Source of the DNA: Thelonectria olida
Lineage: Eukaryota > Ascomycota > Sordariomycetes > Hypocreales > Nectriaceae
DNA length: 64,000 nucleotides
Direction of reading: 5' to 3'
Assembly: GCA_020736575.1 (NCBI GenBank)
Contig: JAGPYM010000001.1
Span: 1,240,001-1,304,000, forward strand
The notes beneath the pieces were generated by a model that saw only the letters and a program-made list of their open reading frames with translations, was not told the origin of the DNA and did not search any database. The translations under genes and the position numbers were made by a program. Below, one piece after another: positions 10,887 to 22,413 of this stretch (position 1 is the first letter of the stretch; every line of letters begins with the position of its first letter).

Positions 10887-11675
10887 CTTGGGCGGCAGAG
10901 GCGGGATGTGGATGCGGGAGCGGATGTATGTGGCTGGCTGAAATGGGAATAGAGGTGTATGTTCCGGAGGTTCGGTATCGAAGAGGAGGCGTTGAAGCTT
11001 GGAGCTGGAGATGTCGTGTTTTGGGGATTGAACGACGGTTGGAGGGGCAGCAACCGGGACGAGTGAGGAGTACGTCAGACGTTGGAGCTCCAGTGAGGAA
11101 CGAGAGCTAAAAAAGTGCTACGTAAGCGGGGCACTCTTTTTCATGCACGATTGCAACCAACGCGCGGGAGCTTTCATCCCAAAGAGCTTGGAGAGGGATG
11201 CAGCAGTTCAGCAAGCCGCTTACAAGCCAAATAAATAAGACGATAGACCGTCTCAAGCGGTTGGATGTTGAAACAGCAGCCTGACAGATGAGAACGAATA
11301 GCGAAGCCCTAGCATCTTCATACCAACCCACCCACCCTTTAATACCGAATCAATTCTTCTGCCTGGTTTTCTGTATGAGATTAATCCAAGGCATCAGCAA
11401 TGCTAATGCTTGATGTTTTAACAGGTACCCAACCTCGAGCACCTTCAGATGCATCGGCATCCAAATGACCAGAGTCGTCGTCATCACTCCAGAGCAACTG
11501 CAACGCGGTAGCACCATCCGCTCCCCACCAGCTATTGTCGGCCAGTTGAGGCTCGCAGTTTCAAGACGCGGGGTTAAGAAAGGCAAAATAGTTGGGACAC
11601 CTCGACTTCTACAGGCAGATTTCTGCAGTGAGACTGCTAGTTTCTCAGCCGCGGTTGATGAACTGTATTGCATAC

Positions 11676-11690
11676 GGGGGGGGGGGGGGG
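11676..11690 (+). repeat. Homopolymer of 15 G
   Basis: Fifteen consecutive G in non-coding sequence. The length is prone to slippage and to assembly error. Confidence 0.95.
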
Positions 11691-14093
11691 CGTTGACTGG
11701 GATCCAATGGTTGCGAGTGTGCACCTGAACGGCTCATGAGCAAATGAGAAATGATGAGAAAAAACAAAAGCTGCCAGCCATGTTGCACACATCCTTCCAG
11801 TCCAGATGACCTCTTGTCTCGGCGAAAGGGTTACTTACTGATCAATAAAATCCTTGCTGATTCTCTTGCCATTGATATCAACTCCGGTAAAACGGCATTT
11901 CGTCTTAAATTTAGATACGAGACGGCATCTCATGTTGCGTTCAGAACGGTTACTGTAGGCAGCCCACATTGTTTGCAACAGCGCCCGTGAGTCAATCGGG
12001 AAGACTACCGGTAACGTCCAATACGAGCTTGTCGCTCCAGGTCTGCTCCGCGTGACAGATTCACGACGTTACAATAGAATAATAATAAAAAAATAACAAC
12101 AAAGAGGCTCAAATCGCCACTCGAGGCATCCAAGCAGCCCAACAATGGATCAACGGCCGACGACATGAAGGATTCTGATTTCTCAACCCTCGGACAATGC
12201 TCAGTTCCCACCTCCACATTCACCGGTGTGTGTGCGTGTGGGTGGGTGGCGCCTTGCATCCGCTTTCGCTGGGGCAACCCACCAAGCCGTTCTGTCACGA
12301 TGAAGGCAATTCAGATGATTGATGATGGAGAAAGCCACACACAGACAATCGTTGAGCTGGCAGCAGAGCCGACTACCCGCGCCATCTAGGGGCGAATGAT
12401 GCATCGCCTATTCGTGGACGGCTTTCCGCCTCCACCAAACAGCAAAACAAACACCCGCTGGGCTGAGAGAGGGACACGACACGGCACAACACGACACGAC
12501 ACACACAGTCCACGACTGCATACGCGGGAAAATGCAACCAGACTGCACATGCAAATGCAGGCTGGCTGCATGGGCTGGCTGACACTGGCCTGGCCTGGCC
12601 TGGCTTGGGGTTGAGCTGGCGCTGAATTGACCAGGCTAGGTTGGTTGGTGACCGCCTCAACTGTTATTACTTTCAGGCACGCACGCACGCACGCGCGCAC
12701 GGAGACGGAGACTCTTTCAGACAATAAGGCGAGAGAAGAGAAATCACGGCTCGTCAACCTCAGCTGCAGCTACAGTTCCAATAGGCAATTACAATTCGCC
12801 CATGGCGATCTGCCGTGATCCATGGAGAGACAGGGCTGCTCAAGCCACACATCAACATCAGGTCAAGCTGCGATCCAGACCCCTGTCATCTGGCCCGTCC
12901 CAAAACGCACCACTGAGATTAGCTGATCTTACTCCGTACCTGAGAAGGCTTGCTGGCCGCCGCGCCCAGAGAGAAAAGCTCATGAGATGGATGCTGCCAT
13001 GATTCATCCGGATGTACTGTCCTGCTGGCACGGGGCCGGTATATCAAATGCAATAAGCAAACCCACAGGGACTGCGAGGTGCCCACATGCAAACCCGACG
13101 ATATTTGCTCAACAACTGCGGAACAAGCCAGCGAGCGCAGTCTCGCCAGTTCGGCAGCAGCAACCTTACAGCCAACAAGCTTGTGCACTTAGTCGACCCG
13201 GCATGGGGAGCCGAATAAGGCAGAACAAGGGGGTATGCAACTTATTGGGTCCCCCCGTTCCCCCTTCATTCCTCAGGGACTGACTGCTGTTGCATCCAGA
13301 CGGGCTCGTACATGACATGGTGCACTTCGTATTGGAGAGAAGAATTGTGTACGACATCAAGATGAATCTTGTTTAAACAAAACTCAATTGTGCCGGGTCG
13401 TCAAGTCTACCGGAATAAGTCGTGAAGGCTAACCATCCCGCAACTACTCGTGTAACATCCTTTTGCCTTAGTCACATTCTTTCTCTCAACTTGTTTGTTT
13501 GTTTTGCAGTTTTTACTTTGAGCCTGACATCATGTTCCAGACACTAAATAATGATCCGAGGTTGTCTAAACATAAACACCACCAAAAGACAAGTCGAGCC
13601 CCATGGATGTCTCCATCCCGGCGCCGTAGTGAGTTGTGAAGACGGGGAGAAACGCCACCGCAACTTCTCTCATATACATCCATTGTTGAACGTTGGCACA
13701 TCGTAGTAACGGTAGTAACCCGTTGTAATGATCATTCCGCAAAGCTCATCTCAAGGGTACCCGCCCCTTGATCTCATTCTCGCCGCGCTGTCTGGTCTGG
13801 TCTGGTCATATCACACATGACGCCCCCCGGCAAGGGACCGTGCTCTCCAGGAAGCTATGAGACGACCGACCCGTGCAAGGTAACCTTTTTTTTTTCTTTC
13901 CAATTTTTCCCTCTCATGCTGGTGGCGGATTGGCTGAGAAATGGCTTGGCTTGGCCCAGATGGAGAAGAAGGGGGGGAGACAAGGGGGATCCTAGCATGC
14001 TGCTGGTGGGCCGGGGAACTTTGCCCGCATGGATCCATCATTTGATGGCTTCCCTACTCACTCCCAATGCCCATTCCCGTCCGTCTCTCGTGT

Positions 14094-14276
14094 AATAAAT
14101 AAAACTTCCATCTCTGCCACTCTCGCTCTCCTCTTCCTTCGTTCTCCCTTGCATCCGCTCTTCCTACCTTCTTTTAATCCTAACATCCATCTCCATTCTT
14201 TCTTCTCCACACCTGCAAGCATCCCTTCGTTTTCGAAAAAGACTATCGTTCAGTTAAAACCAAACCAACCGTCAAC
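14094..14276 (+). promoter_or_regulatory. TATA-like element and pyrimidine-rich leader of the surface-protein gene
   Basis: An aataaataaaa stretch (about 14094-14104) is followed by about 130 bp of C/T-rich sequence and then aaaaccaaaccaaccgtcaacATG. This layout of TATA-like element, CT tract and A/C-rich start context is common at strongly expressed fungal genes. Confidence 0.45.
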
Positions 14277-14948
14277 ATGAAGTTCATTCTGTCCCTCGCT
14301 GTCTTTGCCGCCGCCGGTGTCTCGGCCGTGTCCACCACCGCCTCGGCGGCTTCTTCTTCTTCCTCTTGCGATGCCGACTACATCGTCACCCAGTGCCTCG
14401 AGACCACCACTGACCAGGTAAGAACGAACACGCCCCAACGAAGGCAGCTGGTGTGCCACAAGGCACAACCCGTCTGCTTGGCCTCGCACAAACTCCAACC
14501 AGGGCTGACTAACACGACCGTTCTCCTAGGCCAACGACTGCAAGACCACCGACTACGACTGCTTGTGCTCCGCCTACCAGGCTGTTGCTACGTACGTTCT
14601 CCCCCTTCAAACCCACTTACACCCTCCCAAACTAATACGCCCCTTTACAGCTGCTACAACAACTGCCCCAACGATCCTCGCGCCAGCGACGCCGAGAGCC
14701 AAGTCAAGATCTACTGCCAGAACGCCTCGCTCTACGGCACCCGAAGCACCGTCAAGACTCAAACCTGGCACGCTTCCACCACCGCCGCCGAGGCCACCGC
14801 TACCGACGCTGATTCCGAGGACTCCACCGGCACTGCCACCAAGTCTGCTGCTACCGCCACAAACTCCGACAACAGCGCTGCCGACCTCGCCCGCAACACC
14901 GGTGGTATCCTCCTCGCTGTTGCCGGTGCCATCGCCGCTATGCTCTAA
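14277..14948 (+). CDS. GPI-anchored small secreted protein with eight cysteines (CFEM-like spacing)
   Basis: Exons 14277-14417, 14530-14591 and 14651-14948 give 166 aa. Introns of 112 and 59 bp have GTAAGA and GTACGT donors and CTAG and ACAG acceptors. A signal peptide (MKFILSLAVFAAAGVSA) opens the protein, a Ser/Thr/Ala-rich stalk follows the cysteine domain, and a hydrophobic end (GGILLAVAGAIAAML) preceded by small polar residues fits GPI anchoring. Cysteines fall at about 31, 40, 51, 58, 60, 69, 73 and 90. The D-x-D-C-L-C element (55-60) and the closing C-x3-C-x16-C resemble CFEM domains, but the first pair is spaced x8 rather than x3. CFEM proteins bind haem or act at the cell surface; for this variant the role is unproven. 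Each intron shifts the frame, yet the unspliced frame is also open throughout. Confidence 0.8.
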   Translation: MKFILSLAVFAAAGVSAVSTTASAASSSSSCDADYIVTQCLETTTDQVRTNTPQRRQLVCHKAQPVCLASHKLQPGLTNTTVLLGQRLQDHRLRLLVLRLPGCCYVRSPPSNPLTPSQTNTPLYSCYNNCPNDPRASDAESQVKIYCQNASLYGTRSTVKTQTWHASTTAAEATATDADSEDSTGTATKSAATATNSDNSAADLARNTGGILLAVAGAIAAML

Positions 14949-15892
14949 ATTGGTGGTTGTGAGTGAGCGCCGTGGGTTTGACAAGGAGGGATCTTGGGTA
15001 TATCACTTGGCTTGGTGTTTAAAAGGAGTACATAATTTACTTAATTAATTAATTCTTGTAAAAAAATGTTATAACTTCTACGGCGACTTCTCTCTCATTT
15101 TTGTTTGTGCTTGATAGTTGAATGAGGGCACCATGAAAGCGTTAGCTTAAGCATGTAGCTTTAAGCGCTGACTTAAGAAGTCCATATCTGGGGAACATGT
15201 CGATCGCTTCACTCATTGGTCATCCATGCATCTTACTAGAGGGCCAGGTAGTGTGTGTGTAAAAAGCATTGATGCCTACTGCTGTCACTATCAACATCAC
15301 GCATAACAAAAGCAAGCGTCATCATCCAATGGTGCTCAACGCCGAGCTTCTTCGCTTTGATATTCATCCTCAACAGCGCCAACCAACCACAGATGCTATC
15401 ATACATCGAGCTGTCCTGTGTCTGTCGGCTGCTTCCCCCAATCATACAACACCACTAGCCTCCTTATCTTTGGTCGTGGGAGCCGACCTGGGTTTAATTG
15501 AACTAGAGAAATAACACATGGAGAAACCGCAAACCCATCTCCCCAAGCGCCCGACGAAGAAATGTAATGCTCTAAAGAAAAACCGCACGCAAAAACCCCC
15601 GCCCCCCATCCCATAACCCCAGACCGTGTGACGCCCCCATATCCTGCGTCTTTGTGAAAAATGCGCTGGAAGAAACTTCGCCTTGTCTTTGATTTGGCCA
15701 CGCCGCATAGCCGAGTAAGAAAAAATGTGTTTCGTGATAACTAAAAGTGATAAAAGTTGAAATGATGAGCGGCCAGAAAGGAGGTAAATCCAACAGATGG
15801 CGAGTTTCGCCAGCGCCAGATGATGCTAGTAGTGTATGTGCAAAAGGACTACTGTCCCAAGGAGGAGCAAGCCCCTTGTAATGTCAAAGTTC
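14949..15892. other. 3' flanks of two converging genes
   Basis: About 0.9 kb between the surface-protein gene and the Ahc1-like gene. It contains (TTAA)-type sequence ttaattaattaatt at about 15038-15052, likely in the 3' UTR of the surface-protein gene. Nothing coding is supported. Confidence 0.4.
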
Positions 15893-17809
15893 TTACGGCC
15901 GTTTAGGCCGCCGCTCCTTCGTGCTGTTCTTGACGGGGCTCATAAAGGTAACGTGCTTGGGATCCTCCTTTCGCAGCCTCACCGCGCCCGGCACTCCATT
16001 GGAACCCCGGCGCAGTGATCGAGGGTCTTGCTCGTCGTCCAGAGTGATTTCTGCAACGTCCGAAACGGATTCAGCCTCAAGGCCGTCGCTATTATCCGAA
16101 ACTGAAGATCCATCGTCCGAGTCGTCATATTCCCCATCGTCACTAACTAGAGAAGGCGCATTGTTGCTAACCAGAGTGTTAGGACTCAGGTCGACGTCTT
16201 CCATCTCCATGTCTTCGTCATGGAGCATGGTCTTGGAGCCTTGCTTTACGCCCATGCTCATGCCCGAGTTTGGAGGCGTGACACAGGAGATTGGAGGCGC
16301 TCGTCCCTTTTTGCTTGTAGGTCGCCCGGTAGATCCAGCGGGTACTTGGGGTTGAGTGACCTTGGTGGGAACCCGCATCGCGACTGAGGGGTGACCGATT
16401 GTCGTGGCTTTTACGCTAGGCACACCAGCAGGAGATTCGGCGACTTCCGATTCTTCACCAGGTGTGATATCATCCAGATCAATCTTGGTCTTCGCGTCTG
16501 TGACAAGATCACCAAGGTTGCCGTCAAACTTCCGGCTCTGGAGAAGATGCGAGAGGTGAGGCATTTCGGGAACCAAGTTGCGGGTACCAGCCTTCGTGGC
16601 TTGACTTTTAGAAACGCCGGTCTGCTCAGCTGGAAGGGATGGAATGCCAGTTACACCGGGCAGCTTGCCTTGGTGATAGAGCTTGAGGGAGTCTTGAATC
16701 CTTGACCGAAGCGCGCTGTAAGCCTGTTGTTCAGTCATGTCGGGGCGAGCAAAGGGGTGCACAGAGGTCGAAGTGGAAGTCACAGTTGGGGTTGGAGTGG
16801 GCGCAATTGCGGGTGCCTTTTCCTCTCCAGCGATGCCGCTTTCATTAACCTCGATAGGATGTCCACTCCGACAAGCCGCCTCCTCGTGGCTCTTGAAATC
16901 TCGTTTGTGTGCTATGCGGCAGTGGTTGATGAACCCTTGAGTGCTTGAGAAGTTCTCACGGTGACAGTCAATGCACACCAGCTTGACTGTCTTACCATCA
17001 GCACGTTTCAAGATGCAAGGTCCAGCCTTCTCCTTGGGTTGGGGGTAGCCATTCGAGAGTGAGTGAAGCTTCTGGCCACCCATCCCACGAGAGGATCGTC
17101 CCTTCAAAGGGTTTCCATCAAAACTATTCCTCGTTGTTCGTCCCTCGGTCATGGATGCCCTTGCACGTGTCGCCTCGGAAGTGAACTGCCACTCAGGTTG
17201 TATTCCATCAAATGCAGGATCAGGAATCAGCCACTTGGCATAGTGTCGGGCGTAAGGTCCATTAACAACTCCAAAAGGGGGCGCCCAACGAGGGACGGGC
17301 TCGTTTGGGTGGGACTTGAGAGCAGGACCTTTTCCAGCACTGACGTCAAGCATTTGTTGAGGAGTAGGACAGTTGATTGGATACGGAATGAGATGGCATC
17401 GTCGCAGTTGCTCAAGAGCAACCTGGCACTTAGCAAGTTCCTGGTCGATGAGTCTCAACTCGTTATGCTTGAGGAGAATCTCAAGACCGAACTGATGTCG
17501 AATCTCATCGCGCGCCGCTTCGAGATCGGGGACCACAGGGGTCAAATGCGCCGACTTGTCGCATTCTGAGTCAGCGTGGCCAGAGCTGTCATCGTCGATC
17601 TTCACCCGTTTAGCATGCGCGGCGAGAGCCGGCGACTCATCGGAGTCGCCAAAGCTCTCCCGCGTCCTCTTGAGAGATGGCACGTTGGAGGATGTTATCG
17701 TCACGGTGTTGTCCAGAATATCCGGGTGTGGCTTCACAAGGTTCGCGATCGGCTGTGGCGTCTCGAGCTTGTCACTGCCCCTGGGATCGGATGCCCAAAA
17801 GCGGAACAT
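15893..17809 (-). CDS. Ahc1-like chromatin protein (ADA acetyltransferase complex component), tentative
   Basis: A single exon of 638 aa starting at MFRFWASDP. The frame stays open 104 codons further upstream, but that part is Pro/Ser/His-rich, unconserved in look, and probably leader. A helical segment (about 100-140, with LRLIDQELAKCQVALEQLRR) is followed by IPYPINCPTPQQMLDVSAGK and then a zinc-finger-like CIDCHRENFSSTQGFINHCR with IAH (Cys279, Cys282, His296, His301). A Pro/Thr/Ser-rich linker, an acidic run near 560-590 and a basic tail complete it. The arrangement resembles fungal Ahc1, a subunit specific to the ADA form of the Gcn5 histone acetyltransferase complex, and I read it as nuclear. 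Confidence in this being a gene is high, in the name moderate. Confidence 0.65.
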   Translation of the reverse strand: MFRFWASDPRGSDKLETPQPIANLVKPHPDILDNTVTITSSNVPSLKRTRESFGDSDESPALAAHAKRVKIDDDSSGHADSECDKSAHLTPVVPDLEAARDEIRHQFGLEILLKHNELRLIDQELAKCQVALEQLRRCHLIPYPINCPTPQQMLDVSAGKGPALKSHPNEPVPRWAPPFGVVNGPYARHYAKWLIPDPAFDGIQPEWQFTSEATRARASMTEGRTTRNSFDGNPLKGRSSRGMGGQKLHSLSNGYPQPKEKAGPCILKRADGKTVKLVCIDCHRENFSSTQGFINHCRIAHKRDFKSHEEAACRSGHPIEVNESGIAGEEKAPAIAPTPTPTVTSTSTSVHPFARPDMTEQQAYSALRSRIQDSLKLYHQGKLPGVTGIPSLPAEQTGVSKSQATKAGTRNLVPEMPHLSHLLQSRKFDGNLGDLVTDAKTKIDLDDITPGEESEVAESPAGVPSVKATTIGHPSVAMRVPTKVTQPQVPAGSTGRPTSKKGRAPPISCVTPPNSGMSMGVKQGSKTMLHDEDMEMEDVDLSPNTLVSNNAPSLVSDDGEYDDSDDGSSVSDNSDGLEAESVSDVAEITLDDEQDPRSLRRGSNGVPGAVRLRKEDPKHVTFMSPVKNSTKERRPKRP

Positions 17810-20800
17810 ATCATGCCTTGCAAAAGCCGTGATGCGACAAGAGCGCAACAAGTCGAAGAAAATAAAGGCGTGAATGCGCGAAGGCGATGCGATGCGATGC
17901 GCTTCGCCGAAGTTGCGCGAATGCGACGGAAAAAGTCCGGGCGCAACAGCAGTGCAGTGGGTGGAGCAGGTGTCGGGTGGTGCAGGCAAGGCTGACGTAA
18001 CCAAGCTCGCTTGCAGGTCGGACGATCGGAGTTTGGCGCAGCAGGCAAAGGGGTGATGATGTGGCCCCTCAAACAGGCCAGAACGGGGGGGATTTGGGGC
18101 GGCCAGCCAAGGCAGCGACAAGGGCCCAGGTAGAGAAAGGCCAGTGAGAAGAGAAAGGGGAAGTGGTCGAGCGCTAGCAAAAGCCTCGGGTTGCTATACT
18201 CTTGAGGTACAGACAACGTTTGAGTTGAGGGAGGGAGAGAGTGTGTATGTGCGATGGCAAATGGTAGAAAGGGAGCGTGTAAGAGAGAAGAAAGTGAGTG
18301 AGAGGAAACAAGAAAAGGTTAGGAAATTGGGAGATTTGGGGGGTGGTAGGTGCAGGAGCGAGAGAGCAAATGCAAGAGAGTAGGCGCAGAAGAAGGAGGG
18401 TGCAAGAGAAAAGGCAAGAAAGACCCAAGACGGGGGGATGTGATGAAGGAAGGAGGGGGAATGCGAAATGCGCGTTGTTTGGGAATCTGACGCCGCCTGA
18501 TGGAAAGTCAAAAGGGGAGGCCTGGGGAGGGTGGGTGGCAGTGACACTGGGCATTGGGCAGTGGATTGTCTGGATTTCGCCTGCCTGCCTGCCTTCAGCA
18601 TGGTTGACTAACAGGCTTGATTGAGTGATTGATTGACAACTTGCGGTGCGAATGGGTCCCCGTCCCCGTGGGCCTGAGGCGACGCTGGTACGCGGGCTGG
18701 CGAGTTAGGCGGGCGCCCGGTGCAGGGAGGCATTGATTTGGCGTGGTGGACCAGCAATCGAGGCGCAAGGGGGCTTCGAGCAGCCCTTGGCTGTCCATTC
18801 AGCGCCCTGAGCGAGCCCACCAGCGCCCAGTCGATAAAGGGCCCAGCAGCTTGCTCAGAGCTGTCACATCCGACGCCAGCGTTAGTGAGGTACATGAGCA
18901 TCCGTTGTTGATGAGCATCATCATAAGCCATGTTGATTCACTGATGAAATCAGACCAGGGGTGGGCCGCTCCTCGGGTCGCATCCGTCATCCTCCCCCTC
19001 GTTGCCTCGTCACAAAACAAAGGATGCGTCAAATCCCATACCGCAATTAATGCATTGTCCTGTTAGGTATTGGTACACAGCAAGCAAAAGTAAACATCCT
19101 GTCGCTGAGGTGCCTGGAGCGGGTGCCCGAGCAACAGCATAAATTGAGTGCAGTCAATTCACAACGTTCACAGTTACAGATTAGACCTTTGGCCAAGCTC
19201 TTACCCAGTTCCAGTATACGGACCGACCCATCATGTCGTTGGTCGAACTCGAGTGTGAATGGCGCACTTCGTAGTCTGTACTGCGCTATCAAAACAAAGG
19301 CCAGGGATGGTGGAGTTGGTGTGCTCTCTCCCTTGATAATTATGGCGTCGACGGCCCACGGGTACCAACTGCCGCAGAAGCAAGGCATGGGATGGTTGAT
19401 GAGAAGGATTGGATCCAGATTATCGACGACTTGCCCCGAGCGCACAGTTGCTCTAGTCCTACGCATGCAGGCCATGCCAACGTGAGTACTTTGTGCATCC
19501 ATTATTGCTTCATTACCAAGGGGCCCCCGTCGTCCAAGTACGGATCATGTCCGTGGGAGGAACGTGGGTGTGCTTCTGTGCCAAGTCGCCGTGTACATAC
19601 ATGTGCTCTCCCACGAAATGAGGCACGTAGGTATCCCATCCTCACTCTAATATGCTCCATGGGCTCTTTGACCTTTACCCGGCCGCTCAAGCGTAAGACA
19701 AGAGTCATGTCTGTGGGCGCGAGTCGATCATCCATGAGAAGATAGCGTGGAGCGTGTTAGTGGTACCAAATAGCTCGAGGCCAAAGCAACCAACAAGTTG
19801 AGTGAATCCTCCAAGTATCAGATCAGTGCAGGCGGGTGGAGGCAAAAAGCATAAAAGAGGCCCAGTTGAGAGGCGTGCATGGGTGGGTGCCTCGTTGCAT
19901 TCCATTGCCAGATCCATCATCCCACTAAGGTAGACATTTCTTTCGCCTCTGTATCAGTCCTGCTGGCAAACAAGTCCAAACAACCTTGGAAAGCAATCCA
20001 TATCAATAAAGGTGCACTCGCAGACGCCCGTTGCGACCCTCCTCTTTCTGACTCGCTTCCGTGCCTCATGTCACCCAAACACAGTCGCTTACGCTTGTCA
20101 ACCCTCTCTTCAGTTGGTGCAGGTACGGTCATTATTCATCTGACAGTGCAACCAAGGCACATTCGGCTCCAAAGGATGGTGTGGGACTCGTGACTGTGAG
20201 TCGCTGCCGTCAGCGCAATCGCTCTCCACTCGGTCGTCACCTCTGGATAATGTTAGTGCGTTACCTCGAATGCGAAATCTGACCATGCCTTGATCATCAC
20301 CATCGCGAGCGTGGCAAGGACTAACGACGGGATCCAGCCCTGCGCGAGGCCCAAGCTCCCTGCGCGCTCTTTCAAGCTGGACAGCTGGCGGGCTCGTAAT
20401 TATCGTGCTATCGCCACGCTCCCCACTAGCTGCATAACCAGCTCCGGGGAACAAACCGGGTGGCTGCCCTTGGTATCCAACGGCATGCACGCGTCGCTTG
20501 GCCTCAAAGGTTAGGACTTGGAACTGAGGTTTTGAGCTGATTTTAGAAGCTTCTGATGGGTCTCCTCTCTCTGTCCCGCTAATCATTTCCTTCGAGTCGT
20601 CATCTATTCTGTTCGTGATGGCAGATGCTGTCGTCCATGGGGAGACTTGAACATTGAGCAATGGGCGAACGACGACGAAGTTGAGAAACTGGTGAGATAA
20701 CGAGCTGAGAATGCTTATTAGGGTTTGGCTGTTTCGGCTTCGAACCGAAGTTTGAGTTCAGCCTCCTTGGGCATGGTTGAGATTATCCCGAGCAGCTACG

Positions 20801-21383
20801 GAGTAGTTAGCCCGAGATTTGAAGATTGCTGCGCACGGTGCCTGACACCATCTTCATGGTTTCATCACGTGATTTGGAAGCTCCCACGTGCTGAGCAAGC
20901 CTCAGAATTTGGCAAGTTAACCATCGGCTTTTTGGGGGAAAGCTCTAGGCGACTCAAGAAGTGGTAGTTTAGTTTGGCCCATGACATCTGAACTTCAATC
21001 AGCTCTATCCATCTAACAAGAGAAAGAAAATATCGCAGAAAGAGGTATCCTTCACCTTCAATGGTTTAAGGTCCGATTGCACCTAATGTCGAGTTGGGAC
21101 GAAATCGTCAAGGCACCGATGGAAATGGTTGAAATATCTACCAAGACGAGATGAGTTTCCCGTGCAGATGCACATAGAAACTTTTACGTCGATGTAGCAA
21201 TTTCTTGCCATTCCGTTCCCTTTCATATCACAATATATTCCTCTGATATCGGATAGAAGCGGTTTGATGCAACCAAACTTGCAGTAGTCTGTCTTGCCAA
21301 ACCAACCCCAGGTGCTCCACCACAACTTTTTTCTTCACCACCAAACGCTTCCAATACCCCTACACATTATACCTTGCGTCAAC
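17810..21383. other. 3.6-kb divergent gap with a purine-rich tract
   Basis: Between the Ahc1-like gene and the Alba-type gene. The plus strand at about 18220-18470 is strongly purine-rich (so the Ahc1 sense strand is C/T-rich), probably its promoter or leader. A perfect short hairpin TTCGG-TTCGAAG-CCGAA lies near 20735-20751 on the minus strand. Longer open frames (19047-19502 and 20110-20661, minus) have no recognisable family. Confidence 0.4.
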
Positions 21384-22013
21384 ATGCCCGCTTCAACGCG
21401 CGACGACAATTCTAGCGCAAAAAGAAAACGCGATGCGAAACCAACCGCAGACTCCGAGTCTTCCAAGCGAAGTCGAACGAAAGATGCGCCGCCAGCAAAC
21501 CCCGCCCTCATAGGACCTCACAAGGCCATGATCGCAGAACTTGCGCCCAAATACGACATCCTCCCGGCCTCCGTCATCTCGTCCACTCAGATCCGCAAAC
21601 GCGTTACTTCCATCGCGCAACATCTTCTTAGCCAAACCGACAAGCCACGAGTCGTATTGCTACATGCCCGGACACGGGACGTGTGCAAGTTGATCACTGT
21701 GGTGGAGCAATGCAAGAGAGTCATCGTCGAAGAGGGCAAGCCGTGGTATCAGTACAACCAACTCTTTGATGAACCAGAGAGGCCCAAGAAACGAGACGTA
21801 GTGGAGGAAACGATACTACAGAATGAAGCAGAGGACGACTCGGACAGCGACGACTTTGAGGTCATGCACAGTCGATTCGAGGATGCAGTTCTGCCCCCAC
21901 CGTCAAACCGAACCGTTAAGTCAATGCGGCTGTTCGTTTCAGTTGTACCAGTCCCAGAGCTGAAGTCGAAAGGAAACACCACCATGCAATCCAGCGAAGA
22001 GAGGAAAACTTGA
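21384..22013 (+). CDS. Alba-fold RNA-binding protein (Rpp25/Pop6-like)
   Basis: A single exon of 209 aa starting at MPASTRDDN; an in-frame ATG 30 codons upstream adds only leader-like sequence. A basic, nuclear-targeting-like N-terminus (AKRKRDAKPTADS, SKRSRTK) precedes an Alba-type domain at about 65-140: STQIRKRVTSIAQHLL, RVVLLHARTRDVCKLITVVE, QCKRVIVEEGKPWYQYNQLF. This layout fits the Alba-like proteins of the RNase P/MRP group (Pop6, Rpp25). An acidic stretch (NEAEDDSDSDDFEVM) follows. Its role in tRNA or rRNA processing is inferred from the family only. The 3' end converges on vtc1 across 400 bp. Confidence 0.72.
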   Translation: MPASTRDDNSSAKRKRDAKPTADSESSKRSRTKDAPPANPALIGPHKAMIAELAPKYDILPASVISSTQIRKRVTSIAQHLLSQTDKPRVVLLHARTRDVCKLITVVEQCKRVIVEEGKPWYQYNQLFDEPERPKKRDVVEETILQNEAEDDSDSDDFEVMHSRFEDAVLPPPSNRTVKSMRLFVSVVPVPELKSKGNTTMQSSEERKT

Positions 22014-22413
22014 GGGATATAAAAGCCTCGAGATGTTGGAATGATTAAGACGCAAAGGTCCACGATAGTGGGCCGCAAATTTTTGTTATACGATTAAAGG
22101 AAGGTCCCCTGAATATTGGCGGCGTTGGGAGGCTATTGTATTGCTTGAAGCACTCAAGGGAAAATATTCTTTTTTTTATGATACCCATGTCAAGGATAAT
22201 GGTAACTATTTGCTGATACTGATTTCGAACTACAATACCCAGTAACTGAAACTCATGACTCCCCAGCTCTAACGCCAATCGAGCTCAAATGATAAACCGA
22301 ACCACTCAATCCTCCGTGTCCATTGAATATCACCCGTCTCTTTCGGTCTTGCCACTCCCTACCTCTCCCCAGCCACCCTTGTCCAATTCGCGTGTACAGA
22401 ACGTGTTCCAAAC
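22014..22413. other. 3' flanks of the converging Alba-type gene and vtc1
   Basis: 400 bp with a T run (about 22170-22180) and AT-rich patches. No gene seen. Confidence 0.4.

Larger units (their letters stand above)
10887..14276. other. 3.4-kb gap between aip1 and the surface-protein gene
   Basis: Divergent flank. It holds a run of 15 G (11676-11690), CACGC/ACGC microsatellite-like sequence at about 12677-12702, and CTGGCCTGGC repeats at about 12583-12607. The last 200 bp before 14277 are strongly C/T-rich, typical of a highly expressed fungal gene leader. Open frames here (for example 11350-11724 minus, 12386-12757 minus) show no recognisable family. Confidence 0.45.

Noticed and set aside
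17810..18121. In-frame 104-codon extension upstream of the Ahc1-like start
   Set aside because: Composition is Pro/Ser/His/Cys-rich with no conserved look, and MFRFW has the character of a true start; probably leader.
20110..20661. 183-codon minus-strand open frame
   Set aside because: No family features and no splice signals joining it to other coding sequence; overlapped by equal-size frames on the other strand.
20735..20751. Possible tRNA T-arm (TTCGG-TTCGAAG-CCGAA, minus strand) matching a pol III B-box
   Set aside because: No matching acceptor stem or A-box at the right distance; only an isolated palindrome.
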